In this document: positions 31,672 through 43,410 of the stretch, in pieces
How positions within the stretch are numbered: the stretch's first letter is position 1
How the letters are laid out: each line of letters begins with the position of its first letter
Assembly: GCA_014529385.2 (NCBI GenBank)
Contig: CM043967.1
Location: 3,440,001 to 3,500,000, forward strand
Reading direction: 5' to 3'
DNA from: Adiantum capillus-veneris
Taxonomy: Eukaryota > Streptophyta > Polypodiopsida > Polypodiales > Pteridaceae
DNA length: 60,000 nt
Made by a program: the position numbers and the translations under genes
Notes under the pieces: model-generated
Databases searched by the model: none
What the model was told of the DNA's origin: nothing
The model's input: only the letters and a program-made list of their open reading frames with translations

Positions 31672-33303
31672 TGTACAGCCTATGGGGGTTTCTAAAAATG
31701 TTATAGATCAGCCTATTACTGATGCAAATGTACATGATGTACTTGATGAGGAAAGGGCTGAGAATGAGCAGGCTAGAGGTATGCCTAAATGGTTGGTTTA
31801 TACTTTGCGTGACAGTAAATTAGATGCACCCTTGTCTAGTCGTACTCGTTCAAGTTCTCACCATGCATTGCATCATATTGTTATGCTTTGGCTGTGTCTA
31901 GCTTACATGACATAGAGGAAACTCTGTCTTTTGATGAAGCACATAATTCAAAAAATTGGATGGCTGACATGCAATCAAAGTATGATTCACTTAAAGGAAA
32001 TGACACATGGACTTTATGTGATTTGCCTCCTGGGAAAAAGGCCATTGGTACAAAGTGGGTTTACAAGTTGAAATGCAAGCCGGATAGTGAGATTGATTGC
32101 TATAAGGCTCGACTTGTTGCAAAAGGTTATGCATAGCAGAAAGGCATAGATTATGAAGAAAATTTTACTCCCACTTGTCTTATGGATTTTGTGCATTTTT
32201 TATGTGCATTGAGAGCTCATTTTGGTTGGGATGTACATCAAGCAGGCATTGTTACTGCTTTCTTGAATGGTGATATATTTGAGGAAATTTATGTAACACA
32301 GCCTCACAGTTTTTTCAAGAAAGGACAAGAGGACATGGACTTTATGTGATTTTCCTCCTGGCAAAAAGGTCATCGGTACAAATTGGGTTTACAAGTTGAA
32401 ATGCAAGCCGGTGAGATTGATCGCTATAAGGCTCGACTTGTTGCAAAAGGTTATGCATAGCAAAAAGGCATAGATCATGAAGAGACTTTTACTCCCACTT
32501 GTCTTATGACTAATGTGCATTTTTTATGTGCATTGGCAGCTCATTTTGGTTGTGGTGTACATCAATCAAACTTTGTTACTGCTTTCTTGAATGGTGACAT
32601 ATTTGAGGAAGTTTATGTAACACAGCCTCACAGTTTTGTCAAGAAAGGACAAGAGGATAAAGTGTGCAAATGTAAGAAAGCTTTGTATGGGTTGAAGCAA
32701 AATCCCCGTGCTTGGTATGAGAAGGCTGACACTCATTTGGTCAAATGAGGCTTCGTAACAATCCAACAGAAAGCACATTGTATGTAAAGCATGAGGGTGA
32801 TGTACTTCTCAGTGTGGCTCTCTGTGTACATGATTTGCTGATCACTGGACCAAATGAGAGACATATTGCTGAATTTAAGGCTAATTTGAATGCTACTTTC
32901 AAGATGAAAGATTTGGGGCTATTGCGTCATTACCTGGGTATACAGTTTAAGCAGTGTGATGGTGGTATTGCCTTGTGCCAAAAAAGCTACATAGAGACAT
33001 TGCTATGTAAGTTTGGACTTGAGGATTGCAAACCTATTGCCACTCCCATGGAAACAGGTTTGAAATTGAGTCTTCATGATGCTGGTGATCATGCCAATGT
33101 CACTCTTTACCAAACTGCTATTGGTTGCTTCATTTATGTATACAACACAAGGCCGGATATTCAGTTTGAAGTCTCATAGGTCGGCAGATTCATGTATAGC
33201 CCAAGGTCTAAGCATAGGTAGGTTGTCAAGAGGATTTTTTGCTACTTGAGTGGAACTTTACATCTTGGCTTGTTTTATTCCAAGGGGAAATTCTTAGCCA
33301 TGG
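31672..33303 (+). pseudogene. Old copia RT and RNase H remnant (continuation)
   Basis: Resumes the old element after the nested insertion. It contains the hinge region, RT (TKWVYKLK, LVAKGYA followed by a stop, QSNFVTAFLNGD, YGLKQNPRAWY) and the C-terminal RT part (KMKDLGLLRHYLGIQF). The RT catalytic site is damaged: CVHDLLITG where the intact copy reads YVDDLLITG. A 328-bp duplication lies in RT. The sequence ends before the RNase H active-site motifs, at the junction with the next LTR. Confidence 0.88.
32005..32660. repeat. 328-bp tandem duplication in the old copia RT
   Basis: Units 32005-32332 and 32333-32660 begin ACATGGACTTTATGTGATTT. Both contain the stop-causing GCATAG, so the duplication followed that mutation or the mutation was shared. 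Units now differ by several substitutions and a small deletion. The young element has one unit. Confidence 0.9.
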
Positions 33304-33493
33304 TGTTGGGTTTCAAACCCGTGGCCGGGTTGTGGTCGGGTGCCCGCCCACTTATTGCATTACTTGGTTATAATGAACAATAAGGAAAGTGAGACTCTTA
33401 GTTTCACAAGCTTCACCAAAACACCTATGTGCTCATCATCCCCTTCCTTTTCTCTTCATCCATTTCCTTGCACTCAAAGGATTGGATCCCACA
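33304..33493 (+). repeat. 5' LTR of the second copia family
   Basis: 190 bp, TGTTGGG...TCCCACA. Its partner at 41624 is 188 bp and clearly diverged. Confidence 0.88.
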
Positions 33494-33495
33494 AG

Positions 33496-33509
33496 TGGTA
33501 TCAGAACTC
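33496..33509 (+). promoter_or_regulatory. Primer-binding site of the second copia family
   Basis: TGGTATCAGAACTC, two bases after the LTR; matches the Met-tRNA complement for ten bases then diverges. Confidence 0.8.
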
Positions 33510-35694
33510 AGGGCACCGGACTCCCGAGCCCTGGCTAACTGCGTGTGCACCGACTCCGAGCAAGGGAGTTTGACAAGGTATGCAGGACCGAGCAGAGAAC
33601 AATGGGGAGCTTGGAACTGGGGAGAAAGGCTAGGAAAATCAAACCATAAGCAGGTCGACTTGCAGAGGCAAAAGGGGGCAAGATGCCTTCTAGAATCGAA
33701 TCCAACCTTGGGATTCGGGAAGGCATTCGGTCAACAGCGAGCAGGAGAATGATCTTGGAGGAGAAAGGGAATCGAGGTTTTCAAAGGCAATGCTGTAGTG
33801 AATAATAACGAGTTTGATTTGTGGTGTAGTAGCACTAGTAGAGCTGGGGAGCTTGACTGTGCGGTGTTGTATGCGCACGCGCGTGCACGCACACACTTAA
33901 AAGACATTTTACCAATTTGAAGCAGCGTTGAGGCCTGAGCACAAGGAAATCGGATCAGGTAAAACACACCCACACACAGCTCGTCAGGCTCAACATCCTC
34001 TGAAATTTTATCAGAGCGATTAGTTTCTACAGGCTTTTGACAGCTCTGTTGGCAAAAATAAAATAAAAAATTCTTTTAAAATCGTAAGTGACTTACTTAA
34101 ACCTTGTGTGTGGAAGGGGTTACTCCCACCAAAGGCTTTCAACACCAACCCCCGTTACCTAAACCCTCGCTCACACACATATCCCGAGCTTGAGAGACGA
34201 CTGAGAGAGAGAGTGAGCAAGAGTGTGCTTGAGAGATTGAGAGCTTGAGAGATAGAGAGCTGTGAGAGAGAGAGAGAGAGAGAGCGAGTGGATGAGAGAG
34301 AGAGAGGGAGAGCAGGGTTTTGTGATATCTCCTAGGGCCACTCTCGAACATCAGAGTGCACCCTTCGTCTAGGTTTTGGAGGTTTCATCCAGTGGTCAGA
34401 AAGAAACATCGACTTCTCGGCATTGGCACTCGTTCAGCGGGCTCAATATTTGGAGCTCGGCATCAATTTTAGCAGATACGGCGAGTACTCCCATCAGGTG
34501 GCGGGAGGCGACCTCGATATCGGCACCAACATAAGTGACTTGCCACTATGCACCGGCACATCGATTTCGACATTGGTTCTTGCGATTCCACATCGGCTGG
34601 ACATCACCTCTCATTATAACGGATTTTTGACATCCGACCCCAACACCGAGTGTTCCCATGGACGAATGCTTTCCCTTGGACGATCGTGCTTGCCACACGC
34701 ACGGGTGAGGTGCCTCTACCATAGAGGAGTGACACTTGACATTGGCATCGAGCTCATCGATCAAACTTTACGGCACCGTTTGGCTCCGAGCACTTTTGAC
34801 GGCTATTGGGCTAGCGTATTTTTGCACGGCAACGGAAATTGGAACATATTGACATCGACATGTAGGTTACATGGGGCTTTTGAGCCCATCTACATGCAGT
34901 TTCTCTAGGTTTCCAGACACTTGCAGACATAGCGCCTTCGAGCAATTTTGGCAATCATTTTGTCAACAGTTTCTTTGCAAACAAATGCGTTGACAGATGC
35001 ATGTTTGCTTTAGCACACCTTAATGCTATTGAGCTTTTTTGTGAGCAGATATCTTTGCAAGGATCACTTTTATTGCATGCAGCAGTTTTTGGCCCCCTAT
35101 TTGAGCGCAGTTACTCATGTACGTTGAGTTATGGACACTGCCCATTGTATTTTGTGTGGAGCCATTTTTTGGCTGTTTAGGCAGTTTTCTCGGCCATTTC
35201 TGAGACTTGGATTGGAAGAGCCCTTTCGGAGACTGTGGCTAATCCTTTTGTGTCTGAATTAGCCTTTGGAGGGTCGATAGAGTGAGTTTTTCTTTGAGCT
35301 AGGGTATTCTTGAATGTTGAGATACCTTTGGTGATACTTGTAGGCTGGAGTTCCCCTCTACGGTACCCTCGCCATAGGACATGTATTTGGATGGTTTTTT
35401 GTGGTTTTGACGCTGAGTTGGCGGTCACACAGCAATGGTTTTGAGCACTTGATGCCCAGTGGTTCTTTTTTTAGCAATTTATGCGTTTTTGAGTTCAGTT
35501 TTGACTCCTCATACAAAGGAGACTCTGCTGGAATTTTCTCACGAGTCCGTTTTATGCATTCTTGGAACTTCTAGATGTTCTTACACAGTGACTTTACTAC
35601 TTTTGGTTGAGTTTTTGCTCCTATTCTAAGGGAAACCCTGTCAAAATCATCCCAGAAAGTTCTCCATAAAGTCTTTGGCTACATTCTCTTAATT
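33510..35694 (+). other. Unusually long leader (about 2.2 kb) of the second copia
   Basis: Between PBS and gag lie about 2.2 kb, long for a copia element. It contains a GA-rich microsatellite-like stretch (34200-34310), a short (CA)/(GT)-rich patch near 33870-33900, and an open frame of 161 codons (34423-34908) with no recognisable domain and Ser/Leu/His-rich composition. I do not call that frame a gene. The leader may include an unrecognised insertion. Confidence 0.45.
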
Positions 35695-37157
35695 ATGGCT
35701 ACAAGTAGGGCTTCCGAAAGAGAAGAGTACTACATCAAAAAGTTTGATGGTTCAAACTTTGTCATTTAGCGACAGCATATGCAAGATGTTTTGATCAACA
35801 AAGGCTTGAAAGCACCCTTGCATTCAAGAAGAGAGAATGCGTATACTAATGATGAGTTGGATGACTTGAATGGCGTGCTATGGCGACCATTCGCCTACAC
35901 CTTGGTGAATCCATTTACCTTACCATAATGGATAAGACTAATGCTGTAATGTGAATGGCCTATGAACTTAGAGAATAGCGGAATTAAGAGAATTAGAGTG
36001 AGCAATTTTGAGAGCATAGAGGGTGAATTTAATTGGTAGTAGCAACTCTATCATAACACTTAATTAACTAGGAATGAACAATACTTTTACAAGAGAGAGA
36101 GTGTAGAGAATATGACAACAGTTGAGGACCGGATTTATGTGGAGCCGGTCCCCCCTCCAAAAGGCATTTGTATTATAGATTCTCTCATTAAGAGAGACTT
36201 GGTACAATACAATCTTTGTGTTTCTTGAGACCTCCTTGGCAATATGAAGATGGAAGGTTCACACACCAAGCTTTTGCATAATTTCAACAATCAATCTTAG
36301 CTTGGGAACAATCAAGAACTTGTGAACATCATTAATCTTTGTGTTCCCTAAATAATTTGAGTGCATGAAGATGTATACTTTTATGCATCAACTTGTGCTT
36401 AAAGCAATAATTAATCTACCTTGCAATACAATTAATCTACTTGCAATAAACCATTAGCCTTCTTGCAATAAGCATAACATGCACTTGTAGAAAGCATTAA
36501 CTATCCCAAGCCTCAATCCCAAGACCTCAAACACCTTCGAAGGTGGAGAGAGCTAGCAGGGAATGAGGGTAGGGAAGAGGAAGAAGAAACATTTCATAGG
36601 AGAAAGAAGTAGTTCCTCACTTATCATACTCTTGTTGCTAGCATACATAATATCATAGTAATGAAGAAGGAGGAGATGGCAAGCTTAAGCATTGAAGCAT
36701 AGCTCTTGGTTGGATTTGCATTCCATAGCCAAGAGAGTTGGTGTAGGCTCTGAACTTCTCAAGGAGCTTGGAAAGGAGATGGAGCTCTTGCACTTTGCAT
36801 AGCACACCATGAGAGTGTTTGTGAGCGTGTGTGGGTGAGTATACCCCCTAAGCACCCCCCTAGCTTGCTTGGGTCGACCCCCCCTTGTAGCTCATGCTTG
36901 AAGCTCATTGGACCCCTCCAGGCCTAGCCAATCACAAGCAGGAGCCATTACAAGCAACATGGGTAGCCTTGGGACAAGTGTCCCCCTTTCCCCTTTGAGA
37001 GAGAGGACTTGATAAATGCAAAATCAATTAATTAAATATTCTAAATTATCATTGGACCCCTTGGGTGGCCAACCAATAGGCTTCAGGCACACCATGAGGG
37101 CAACATGAGGAGGAACTTGACAAGTGTCCTTGCTGCCTCTTCAAGCTGGGGCTTCCC

Positions 37158-37158
<1 letters not shown>

Positions 37159-37245
<87 letters not shown>
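37159..37245. repeat. (TG)n microsatellite, about 43 units
   Basis: Pure TG run inside the solo LTR. Absent from the two other LTRs of the family. Confidence 0.95.
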
Positions 37246-37246
<1 letters not shown>

Positions 37247-37365
37247 CTCTCTCATCCCCCCCCTTGTAGGCTCGCCCCCCTCCTTGTAGGGATCTTTTTG
37301 ACTTTGGATGAGCAAGCCCCTTAGTCATCAAGCATGACAAAGCAATTGAACTAGGGGGTGTTCCC

Positions 37366-37545
37366 ACAAGCATCTCACGCAAGCATCTCAAGGCACCTCA
37401 AGCACCTTAATCATGTAGCAAGTGAAGCACCTCAAGCATGGAGCCAGTCAAGCACCTCAAGCATCTTAATCAAGCACCTCAAGCATGTCAAGCACCTCAA
37501 GCACGACAAGCACTTCAAGCAGGACAAGCACCTCGAGCTTAGGCC
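37366..37545. repeat. CAAGCACCT-type minisatellite in the solo LTR
   Basis: Imperfect repeats built on CAAGCACCTCAAGCA with variable spacing. Shorter forms of the same array lie in the paired LTRs (about 15480-15590 and 22745-22855). Confidence 0.8.
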
Positions 37546-40500
37546 GGGTTCCCACCTCAAGCTCAGCCCTAGCTTGCCTAAAGTCAAAGGACTTTTACAC
37601 ACATTATTGGAGGTCTTCAATGAAGCTAACCCTAAGGTCTTATGCTCCATTGGTTAGCCTTGCTCTTTGATAGACCATCTCTCATTTGGACCCCTTAACC
37701 ATTGGCCCCGTGTTGAGATAGATCTATAAGCACATGTCTATATCTTAACCCTTGTTCCCGTGTATTCTCCCACATTAAGTGATCAGTTTAATATGAGAAA
37801 ATCATTTGGGTTGGATAGATATTATTTTTTATGACAAATGCCAAAGATTTGTGAGGTGCTCTATGTCAGGCTTGGGATGGCAACAACGCTAAGGAATAAG
37901 GTTTATTGATGAAGAGATTGATGCGCATGAACATGAAGAAGGCAGTGATGTTATTTCTTGCTTGAACAAGTTCAACAACGTGTTTTCATAGCTTACTTCA
38001 AAAGGTCTCAATTTCGATGATGAAATGAAGGCCATTTTCTTGCTATGTTCACTACCATCGTCATGGGATACCTTCAACACAGCCATAAGAAATTCTACAC
38101 CTAATGGAAAGCTAGATTTCAGTGGTGTTTCTTGTGCATTGCTCACTAAGGAGATTCGATGTCAATCTCTTGATGTCAGTGGGCATGGTGATGCATATGT
38201 GGCTATGTGACAAGCAAAGGCAGTGTGATCGTAGCCGCGGTCGTTCTCACCGGATCACGGGCAAGGTCGTAGCAAGAGTTATAGCAAAGACATGCAAAAT
38301 GTTGAATGTTACTATTTCCATAAAAAGGGACACTTGAAGAAAGATCGCCGCACAATGCAACGTGATAAAGGCAAGGAAAAAGTGAAGTCTGACAAACCTA
38401 AAAGCAACATGAAAATTGAAGAGCTTAATGTGGTTGAGTATCCAGCCATTGAAAACAAACTTGACATGTCAAATGATGTGTTGATTTTCATATTGAAATT
38501 GAGTTCTGATGCATTGTTAGCTTATGATGAGTATTATGTGCAGAATTGGATTGTGGACTCGGGTGCTAGCTTTCATGTGTGACTCCTCACAAGGAGTGGT
38601 TTTCTACATACACTGCTACGCATGGCATGGTGAAGCTAGGAAATTTTTATGAGCTTGATATATGCCATGTGGATAGCGTCAAGTTTTCTATGTGTAATGT
38701 CATTGAGTTTATGTTGCACAATGTCAGAAAATGTACCCAAATTGACAAAGAGTTTGGACAGCTGGATGATTTGGGTTACACTACCATATTTGCTCACGGT
38801 TCTTGGATCATCAAGAAGGGAAATTTGGCCGTGCTTAAAGGCCATAATTCTGGCTCATTGTACTCACTTTATGTCTCTTTTGTGAAAGAGAATTCTATTT
38901 GTGTAGCCGAGCTGTCGTCTATAGAGTTGCTGGCATAGCCAACATATGAGTCAAAAGGGAATGAAAGTCTCGTAGTGTTCTAGTTATAATCATGTGTTTG
39001 ATTACTCTAACTTCTTTTTATGTGAGCATTGTATCTATGGAAAACAGACTAAGTTGACATCAACACCTTTGGACAAGGAGTTAGCGAGTCCTCTAGATTT
39101 CGTTCATAGTGACTTGTATGGACCTATGCCAATCAAGTCTCTAAGGGAAGCGTTATACTTCCTAACATTCATAGATGAATCTACTACAAAGGTGTGGGTT
39201 TATCTCTTGAAGCAAAAGAGTGACGTCTTTAGTGTCTTTCAGAAGTTCTTAGCATTGGTAGAGAACCCATCGGGTAGAAAGCTTAAAGCTTTGTGCAGTG
39301 ACAATGGAGGCGACTACATCTCTTCCGAGTTCAAGGACTTTTGCAGTAAAAGAGGCATTAGAAGACAGTTCACCACGTCTTACACACCCACCCAAAATGG
39401 TGTGATTGAGAGGATGAACGGAACCATTCAGGAACAGGTCACTTCTATGTTGTCGACGACCAACTTACCTCAAGAATTTTGGGGAGAAGTTGTTATGATG
39501 GTTGCTTACTTTATCAATGGGGGATAACCTAGTACATCACTAAAGTACAAGGTTCCACAGGAGATGTGGATGGGCAAAGAGTCCAATTATGATAGATTAA
39601 ATGTATTTGGGTGTGAGGCATTCTCACATGTGCCCAAAGCAACTAGACCCCAAATCACTCAAGTGCATCTTCATTGGATATGGTGTAGACAGAGAGATGG
39701 GAAATAGTCTCTGGAATCTCAATCAAAGAAGGTTTTACACAGCTCATAGGTGATATTCAATGAGTCTAAGATGCATAAAAAGCCAGTGAAAGACATTGAG
39801 TATCACAGAGTACGGTTTAAGGATGTTTCCTCACTGCCAGTCACAGAGAATGTTGGACGTGCTAGCGATGCACCTTCCACTAGTACACACACACATGTTG
39901 CTCTAGAGAGAGAAGAATCTAGCAGTCATGCACTTCAAAGTTCTACTCATACATTTCGTGCACCTGAGCATTTTGAGCCAAGATTAGACTACTTGCTAGT
40001 CACTGATTGTGGTGAGCCCACTGCTACAACGAGGCCATTCAAATGGATGATAGCGTGAAGTGGGAAGAGGCTATGCAATTTGAGTATAACTCAGGTTTAG
40101 CAAATGACACTTGGGACTTGACAGAATTACCTACGGGTTAACAGGCATTGCCATGCAAATGGGTATACAAGAAGAAGTATATCACAGATAATCCTGAGCC
40201 TAAGTACAAGGCAAGATTGGTTGCAAAAGGGTTCAAGCAAACGAAAGGCGTGGATTTTTTATGAAATCTTTTCTCCAATGGTCAAGATGACTACATTGCA
40301 TCTTGTGCTTGGTCTAGTAGCCATCGAGTACTTGGAATTGGTCCAAATGGATGTGAAGACAGAGTTTCTTCGTGGGGATCTTGAAGAGGATGTTTACATG
40401 AATTAGCCATAAGGTTTTGCAATAAAGCCTGAGAAGCCAACACGGGTAGAAATGGTGTGTAGACTCAAGAAAGATTCATATGGATTAAAGCAAAGCTCAA

Positions 40501-41611
40501 GGAAATGGTGCATCAAGCTTGATAAGTACATTTAGTCCCAGGGTTACATACGAAGCCAAGAGGATCACTGCTTGTACACAAAGAGGTAGCATAATGGTTC
40601 TTCATCATTCTGATTTTGTACGTTGATAATATGCTCATAGCCGAAAAGTCAAAAGATGAGATTGCACTTCTCAAGGATGCTTTAAGCAAGCAGTTTGCTA
40701 TGAAAGATTTGGGCGATACACATCGCTTTCTTGGTATTCATATCAAGAGAGATTGCAAACATGGTATACTTGAACTTTTGTAGGAAGAGTATATTCACAA
40801 GGTCTTGCAACATTTTAATATGCAAGGGGGGAAAAGCATTGAGTACCCCTATGTCCGCATACAAAAAACTTAGCAAGCATGATTGTCCCAAATTGGATGC
40901 TGAAAACTCAAAGATGGCAAAGGTGTCATATTCTTTGACAGTTGGAAGTCTTATGTTCTCCATGGTGTGGTCGGTAGATCTATGGGGCAAATCTAGGCAG
41001 AAAGCATTGGGAAGCAGTGAAGCACATCTTGAGATATATCAGGGGCTCAGATAGCTTTGGGAACATTGATGCATCCATAGTTGGATACACTGATTTAGAA
41101 AATGTGGGTTGTGTGGACACTAGGCGATCCACATCTGGCTACGTTTTCTTGTATGTTGAAGGGGCAGTTTCTTGGAGATCATGTATCTAGATGCACTTTG
41201 TCTTCCACCACTGAGGCAGAGTATGTTGCAATTTCTAGTTCCAGTAAGGAAGCTGTGTGTTAATCTCTCTAGTGGGAGATTTTGGTATACACCAGACTTC
41301 AGTGCTACATTGTGATAGTCAGAGTGCAAGTGCGTTAGCAAAGAACCCCATGTCTCACTCCAAGTCAAAACACATAGAGGTCAGGTATCATGTGGTACGG
41401 GATATTTTGGCTAGCAAACGCATTGAGTTAGTCAAAGCTCACACGGATGAAAACCCAACAGATGCTCTAACAAAGAGCCTAGCCTCAAAGCGGTTCACAC
41501 ATTGCATAGAGATGATGGGTATAGGGTAAAGCTACAGTCATGCTTCACGGTTTTGTACATTTGTAATAGTAGCCCCTACATTCTTTAGCCACTTGGGCCA
41601 CAAATGGCCTT

Positions 41612-41623
41612 CAAGTGGGAGAT
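41612..41623 (+). promoter_or_regulatory. Polypurine tract of the second copia
   Basis: Reads CAAGTGGGAGAT, purine-rich, directly before TGTTGGG. Confidence 0.65.
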
Positions 41624-41811
41624 TGTTGGGTTTCAGGCCCGCGGTCGGGTTGTTGGGCGGCGCCTGCCCACCTACTCATTCTTTGTTAATAAGGAGAATA
41701 AGGAAAAGAGAGTAGTGTACTCTCTAAATCTCCACCAAACATAGTGTCTGCCTCCAGCATCCCCTTCCCCTTCTCTCCTTCCCTTGCACTCCATAGCCAC
41801 GATCCATCACA
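41624..41811 (+). repeat. 3' LTR of the second copia, abutting another internal region
   Basis: 188 bp, TGTTGGG...CATCACA. The following base starts integrase-coding sequence of another copy, not host DNA. Confidence 0.85.
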
Positions 41812-42515
41812 TGGTTGAGAACCAATCTGGTAAAAAGCTCAAAGCTTTTCGAACCGACAATGGTGGAGAGTATGTCTCCATAGAATTCAAGAATTTATGT
41901 AGTAAACAAGGGATTCGTCGACAATAGTTTAATATGTCATACGCACTTGCTTAGAATGGTATTGTTGAGTGTATGAATTGCACAATTCAAGAAAGAGTCA
42001 TAACCATGTTATCTATGGTGAGTTTACCTCTTAAATTTTGGGGAGAAGTTGTTACGACAATTGTACACATCATAAATAGAACGCCTAGTACTCCATTGAA
42101 TTTCAAGATTCTGTAGGATATGTGGACTATCAAGAAGCCAACTTATGATAGATTACGTGTATTTGGGTGTGAGGAATTCTCACATGTGCCAAGAGAGCTT
42201 AGGCAAAAGCTGGACCCAAAATCACACAAGTGCATCTTCATTGGTTATGGTGTAGATGGAGAGATGGGATATCGTCTCTGGCACCCCGAATCTAGAAGGG
42301 TTATTCGCAACTCACAAGTGATATTCAATGAGTCTAAGATGCATATACAGCATGTTAAAGAGGTCAAATATTCAAAAATCAGATTTGAGGATGTAGCCTC
42401 CACAAATTTAGAAAAACCAACTCAGTCTACCGGTAATGTTCCTACCACTAGTAGCGCTCCAAAAAGAGCAAAATCTAGCAGTCATAAAGTGAGGAGATCT
42501 ACGCGTACATCTCGT

Positions 42516-42633
42516 GCCCTTGAGCGGTTTGGGCCACAATTGGCCTATATATTAGTCATCACTAATTGCGATGAGCCCTTGAGCGGTTTGAGCCACAATT
42601 GGCCTATATATTAGTCATCATTGACTGCGATGG
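42516..42633. repeat. 59-bp tandem duplication in the truncated copia copy
   Basis: Units 42516-42574 and 42575-42633 begin GCCCTTGAGCGGTTT and differ at a few positions. Confidence 0.85.
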
Positions 42634-43395
42634 AGCAGGCTATGCAATATGAGTCTGACTAAATTTTAGCAAATGAAACTTGAGAATTGATAGAGTTATA
42701 AGAGGGTAAACATGCATTGCCTTGGAAATGGGTGTACAAGAAGAAGTACAAGGTAGAAGACCCTGAGCCTAAATATAAAGCTAGATTGGTTGCTAAAGGC
42801 TTCAAGCAGAAAAAAGGCATAAACTTCAACAAGATTTTTTCTCCAATAGTCAAGATGACTACACTACATGTTGTGCTTGGTTTAGTAGCCATTGAGGACA
42901 TGGAATTGGTCCAAATGGATGTGAAGATGCTGTTTCTTCACGGGGATCTTGAAGAAGATGTCTACATGAAGCAGTCACCAGAAGGTTTTGAGATAAAGCC
43001 TGAGAATCCAACAAGGGAAGAACTGGTGTGTAGACTAAAGAAAGCTTTGTATGGTCTAAAGCAAGATTCAAGGCAGTGGTACATAAGGTTTGACAAGTAC
43101 ACTCAATCGTAAGGTTATATAAGGAGCCAAGAGGATCACTGCTTGTACACAAATAGGTTGAACGATGGTTCCCTCATCATTTTGATCTTGTACGTGGATG
43201 ATATGCTTATAGCCTGGAAGTCCAAAGATGAGATTGTACTTTTCAAGGTTGCCTTAAGCAAGCAGTTTTCCATGAAGGATTTGGGTGATGCACATCATTT
43301 TCTTGGTATGCGTATCAAGAGAGATTGTAAGCATTAAATACTTGAACTATCATAGGAAGAGTATTCACAAGGTCTTGCAATGTTTTAACATGCAA

Positions 43396-43410
43396 GGGGG
43401 GGGGGGGGGG
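43396..43410 (+). repeat. G15 homopolymer
   Basis: Fifteen consecutive G bases in the RT/RNase H linker, where the neighbouring copy has six G then A. Could be biological slippage or a sequencing artefact. Confidence 0.9.

Larger units (their letters stand above)
23487..33303 (+). mobile_element. Old Ty1/copia element, 3'-truncated, containing a young copy of its own family
   Basis: The 5' LTR (23487-23715) is followed by an exact Met PBS and by gag, protease and integrase remnants to 26497. The young copia insertion and its target duplication take 26498-31671. RT and the start of RNase H resume at 31672 and stop abruptly near 33300, where the LTR of another copia family begins. The 3' LTR is therefore missing. 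The nucleotide sequence aligns along its length with the young copy, so they are one family of different ages. Confidence 0.9.
35945..37836 (-). repeat. Solo LTR of the gypsy family at 14321, TSD AATGC
   Basis: 1892 bp, TGTAATGTG...ATGACA on the plus strand, homologous over most of its length to the LTRs at 14321 and 21601. The duplication AATGC flanks it (35940-35944 and 37837-37841). With no internal region, it is the product of LTR-LTR recombination after insertion in the copia gag. It is about 330 bp longer than the others, partly from the GT run, partly from extra sequence near 36220-36480. Confidence 0.93.
35695..41529 (+). pseudogene. Second copia gag-pol remnant
   Basis: Starts MATSRASEREEYYIKKFDG at 35695 with a stop within 25 codons. 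Gag is split by the solo LTR 35945-37836 and resumes at 37842. The zinc knuckle is degenerate (CYYFHKKGHLKKDR; two of the four ligands lost). Protease keeps WIVDSGASFHV then a stop. Integrase (38994-39527) has HSDLYGP, CSDNGGDY and GVIERMNG. RT (about 40080-40700) has YVDN for YVDD and stops. RNase H (about 41060-41529) keeps YTD, HCDSQSAS and ALTKSLA. There are at least ten visible stops or shifts. Confidence 0.88.
33304..41811 (+). mobile_element. Second copia family, degenerate, with solo-LTR insertion
   Basis: LTRs at 33304-33493 and 41624-41811 both begin TGTTGGGTTTCA and end in CA. A PBS and a PPT are at the expected edges. The interior has a long leader, gag, protease, integrase, RT and RNase H remnants. 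No five-base duplication is visible: the left flank is CATGG and the right flank TGGTT. The right flank is another copy's integrase, so the outer structure has been rearranged. A gypsy-family solo LTR splits gag. Confidence 0.88.

Noticed and set aside
34423-34908. 161-codon ORF as a gene
   Set aside because: No domain, no relatives in the window, and it lies in a decayed element's leader. Noted only as part of the long-leader finding.
37049-37391. ORFs encoding long His-Thr or Val-Cys runs
   Set aside because: They are translations of the (TG)n microsatellite.
33304-41816. Target-site duplication for the second copia
   Set aside because: Flanks CATGG and TGGTT do not match, and the right flank is another copy's integrase.
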